Below, piece after piece: positions 13,960 to 15,742 of a stretch of 15,742 bases of DNA. Every line of letters begins with the position of its first letter. Position 1 is the stretch's first letter. Below the pieces are notes generated by a model. The model was given only the letters and a program-made list of their open reading frames with translations, had not been told where the DNA came from and made no database searches. The DNA comes from Mucilaginibacter sp. UBA4741 (lineage in GTDB: Bacteria; Bacteroidota; Bacteroidia; Sphingobacteriales; Sphingobacteriaceae): contig DHIR01000115.1 in assembly GCA_002403905.1 (NCBI GenBank), forward strand, positions 1 through 15,742. The letters run 5' to 3'. Position numbers and translations under genes: made by a program.

Positions 13960-14658
13960 TTAATAAATATCTATATCCCCATACCTATTCATATAGCAGG
14001 CTACTTTAATCTGCGATGAAACAGGGTTTTTGTTCAGCGTAGCAGGGATAAATATCTTATCTTCATCAGGTAATAGATCGGTGTTTATATTCAAAACCCT
14101 TATATCCTCGTCTGTATAACTGTTTTTTATGCGGATGGTATAATCTGCCAATCGGCCCATAGGGCTTATCAGTAGTTCCAATATAACAGTACATTGTTCG
14201 GGATTAATATTTACCAGGTCATCAGGCAGTTTAAAAAGCCTTAAATAAGGTATATAACCAAAGTACCGCCCGCCCAGCCTAACCGGTTTTGTGGTTACAT
14301 CATCTTTGTTAATTATGTAATCTATATTATATTTAAATCGCGTTTTTTCGTCTTCGTGCGATTCGAATAATATTTGATTGCTGTCGTACTCATAATTCTG
14401 CATGATCTTGCCGGTGGGATCAAAAAAATGCCAGGTGCCAATTCTTTTATCGTTTTTATAAGCACCGCTGGCTATAACTGTTTTCTTGACAAAAAAAGCA
14501 TGGTACATGCCCTGCTTAACCTGTTTATCAGTTTCAATAACCGACTGAAATTGCTCGGTAACGCTGCCGGTTAGTTTGTTTTTGCGTTCAACCATTTGCT
14601 GGGCAAAGCAATAGCCGGTAATAAATGTGAGTAGTGTGGGTAGTATAATGTTTTTCAC
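13960..14658 (-). CDS. Envelope protein with MORN-like repeats and a TonB-C-like domain
   Basis: The best start is GTG at 14658, which gives a clean signal peptide (M-K-N-I-I-L-P-T-L-L-T-F, cleavage near C-F-A-Q) and a 232-residue protein. An upstream in-frame TTG at 14676 would only add polar residues before the signal. After the signal, residues about 50-95 contain MORN/YwqK-like units (Q-G-M-Y-H-A-F-F; G-A-Y-K-N-D-K-R-I-G-T-W-H-F-F-D-P-T-G-K). The C-terminal part (about 155-228) resembles a degenerate TonB C-terminal domain: I-L-E-L-L-I-S-P-M-G-R-L-A-D-Y, then F-I-P-A-T-L-N-K-N-P-V-S-S-Q-I-K-V. There is no N-terminal membrane anchor with a proline-rich linker, so it is unlikely to be a working energy transducer. 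Role unknown, probably periplasmic. It is divergent from the thioesterase gene and convergent with slyD. Confidence 0.75.
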   Translation of the reverse strand: MKNIILPTLLTFITGYCFAQQMVERKNKLTGSVTEQFQSVIETDKQVKQGMYHAFFVKKTVIASGAYKNDKRIGTWHFFDPTGKIMQNYEYDSNQILFESHEDEKTRFKYNIDYIINKDDVTTKPVRLGGRYFGYIPYLRLFKLPDDLVNINPEQCTVILELLISPMGRLADYTIRIKNSYTDEDIRVLNINTDLLPDEDKIFIPATLNKNPVSSQIKVACYMNRYGDIDIY

Positions 14659-14740
14659 GACATAAATTTGGGGCAATTTAATATTTATAAAGTATTGCCA
14701 TAGCTAAATGTTTTATATTGCAGGGTATAAGCAAAAATCT

Positions 14741-15310
14741 ATGTCAGCCTTACCAGATACTTCAGCCTTTAAAACCATTCACTTTTCGGCAACAACCATT
14801 ACCGAGTTAATGATACCATCATACTCCAATTTTGGAGGCAAGATACATGGCGGCATTTTATTATCTCTTATGGATAAAGTAGCCTATGTTTGCGCTGCCA
14901 AACACGCGGGTAACTACTGCGTTACCGCGTCGATTGATACGGTTGACTTTTTACAACCCGTTGAGGTGGGCGACCTGGTATCGCTTATGGCCTCGGTAAA
15001 TTATGTGGGTAATACCTCATTGGTGGTGGGGATACGTGTGATTTCAGAGAATATTAAAACCAATATTATTAAACATACCAATACCAGTTACTTTACCATG
15101 GTAGCCAGGGACGAACAAAATAAACCCGCGCAGATACCTGGATTAATATTAGAGAACCGCACCCACGTAAGACGATTTATTGAAGCTAAGCGCCGCAAAG
15201 AGATCAAGCAAAACTATAAACAAGAGGTGGATCATATAGCTGTTCCGGATGGTTTTGACGAATGCGAACGATTATTAACCGGCGAACGGGTAATTTTAAT
15301 CAATAATTAA
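14741..15310 (+). CDS. Hotdog-fold acyl-CoA thioesterase
   Basis: This 189-residue cytoplasmic enzyme should hydrolyse acyl-CoA to free fatty acid and CoA. The hotdog signature is clear: an opening strand (T-E-L-M-I-P-S), then N-F-G-G-K-I-H-G-G-I-L-L-S-L-M-D-K-V-A (about 31-49) with the helix Asp, followed by V-T-A-S-I-D-T-V-D-F-L-Q-P-V-E-V-G-D-L-V and the strand N-T-S-L-V-V-G-I-R-V. This is the YciA/ACOT-like layout. A basic C-terminal tail (about 145-189, R-R-F-I-E-A-K-R-R-K-E) is longer than in YciA. I chose the ATG at 14741 because family members start about this far before the first strand; an in-frame ATG at 14708 would add 11 residues. A desaturase gene follows after 117 nt on the same strand, suggesting a fatty-acid theme. 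Confidence 0.88.
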   Translation: MSALPDTSAFKTIHFSATTITELMIPSYSNFGGKIHGGILLSLMDKVAYVCAAKHAGNYCVTASIDTVDFLQPVEVGDLVSLMASVNYVGNTSLVVGIRVISENIKTNIIKHTNTSYFTMVARDEQNKPAQIPGLILENRTHVRRFIEAKRRKEIKQNYKQEVDHIAVPDGFDECERLLTGERVILINN

Positions 15311-15427
15311 CGTTTGATGTTAAAGCAGTGTTATCAAATAAAATAAAAGCTCTTTAAAAAGTTTTTTATTCATATATTACACTCAAATTACAAACCTGAT
15401 TAATAGATCAAGACTCAAAACTACTAA

Positions 15428-15742
15428 ATGGCATTTTTAAATAATGTGCTGGAACCACCTGCATACGGATGGACGGACGAGAACGGTGAACTGGCAAAGC
15501 CAACTCCAAAGCAAATTTTTACAGAATTTTTTTTAAGACTAAACGTATTTAACAACAAAAAGAACTGGCTCTCTTTTATGAGTTGGATGATGGTTGTGGT
15601 GCTTGCACCGTTTCTGTTTTTGTTTATTTTTAAATATTTCAGTATCAAATTATTGATTGTAGCTTTTGTGTATAGCATGATTGTTATGGGTACGCACGGT
15701 ACTATATGGCATCATAGGTATTGTACCCATGCCGCCTACCAG
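15428..15742 (+). CDS. Fatty acid (acyl-CoA) desaturase, N-terminal 105 codons (partial)
   Basis: The frame opens at ATG 15428 and stays open to the window edge. After a polar N-terminus (L-E-P-P-A-Y-G-W-T-D-E-N-G) two hydrophobic segments are seen (about 50-69 and 73-88), followed by M-G-T-H-G-T-I-W-H-H-R-Y-C-T-H-A-A-Y (87-104). The spacing of His90, His95, His96 and His101 matches the first histidine boxes of membrane di-iron desaturases, where H-R-Y-x-T-H is typical. The enzyme should introduce a double bond into acyl chains in the inner membrane, which is consistent with the adjacent thioesterase. Later histidine boxes lie outside the window, so the exact subfamily cannot be decided. Confidence 0.82.
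   Translation, partial: MAFLNNVLEPPAYGWTDENGELAKPTPKQIFTEFFLRLNVFNNKKNWLSFMSWMMVVVLAPFLFLFIFKYFSIKLLIVAFVYSMIVMGTHGTIWHHRYCTHAAYQ

Overview
The window looks like a piece of chromosome from a Bacteroidota bacterium, most likely a Sphingobacteriaceae member of the Mucilaginibacter/Pedobacter type. The signs are AT-rich intergenic DNA, start codons without Shine-Dalgarno sequences, Bacteroidota-type promoters (TTG, about 18-20 nt, TAnnTTTG) at two places, and dispersed palindromic repeats of a kind I associate with these genomes. The family placement is inference from protein character, not from a search. No tRNA, rRNA, CRISPR array, transposase or phage gene is visible.

Layout. Positions 1-513 (minus) hold three very small genes in tandem. 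Two are complete and each encodes a 48-residue peptide with an N-terminal membrane or signal segment and nearly the same C-terminus ([VI]LATAD). The third runs off the left edge. They are separated from a divergent gene at 899-2326 (plus) by an AT-rich 385-nt stretch with a leftward promoter candidate and a 19-bp palindrome. The 899-2326 gene encodes a periplasmic TPR sensor that ends right after a histidine-kinase dimerisation domain, with no ATPase domain. Then come a small orphan gene (2335-2622, minus), an XRE-family regulator (2815-3186, minus) and a UvrD/PcrA DNA helicase (3336-5627, minus).

Positions 5874-8516 (plus) encode a secreted GH2 enzyme resembling exo-beta-glucosaminidases and beta-mannosidases. 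It converges on a secreted M1 metallopeptidase (8805-10778, minus) across a gap with a REP-like inverted repeat and a strong bidirectional terminator. After a 405-nt gap rich in dyads come a DUF255/YyaL thioredoxin-fold protein (11184-13202, plus) with an in-frame palindromic insertion, SlyD (13325-13825, plus) with an unusual leader, an envelope protein with MORN-like and TonB-C-like parts (13960-14658, minus), a hotdog acyl-CoA thioesterase (14741-15310, plus) and the start of a fatty acid desaturase (15428 to the right edge, plus).

Most genes are ordinary core or envelope functions standing as single units, without a polysaccharide-utilisation or biosynthetic cluster. The best candidate for an undescribed system is the left end: tandem signal-bearing micropeptides with a shared C-terminal motif, divergent from a TPR receptor-like protein. 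This arrangement superficially recalls Rap-Phr signalling, but the link is a hypothesis.
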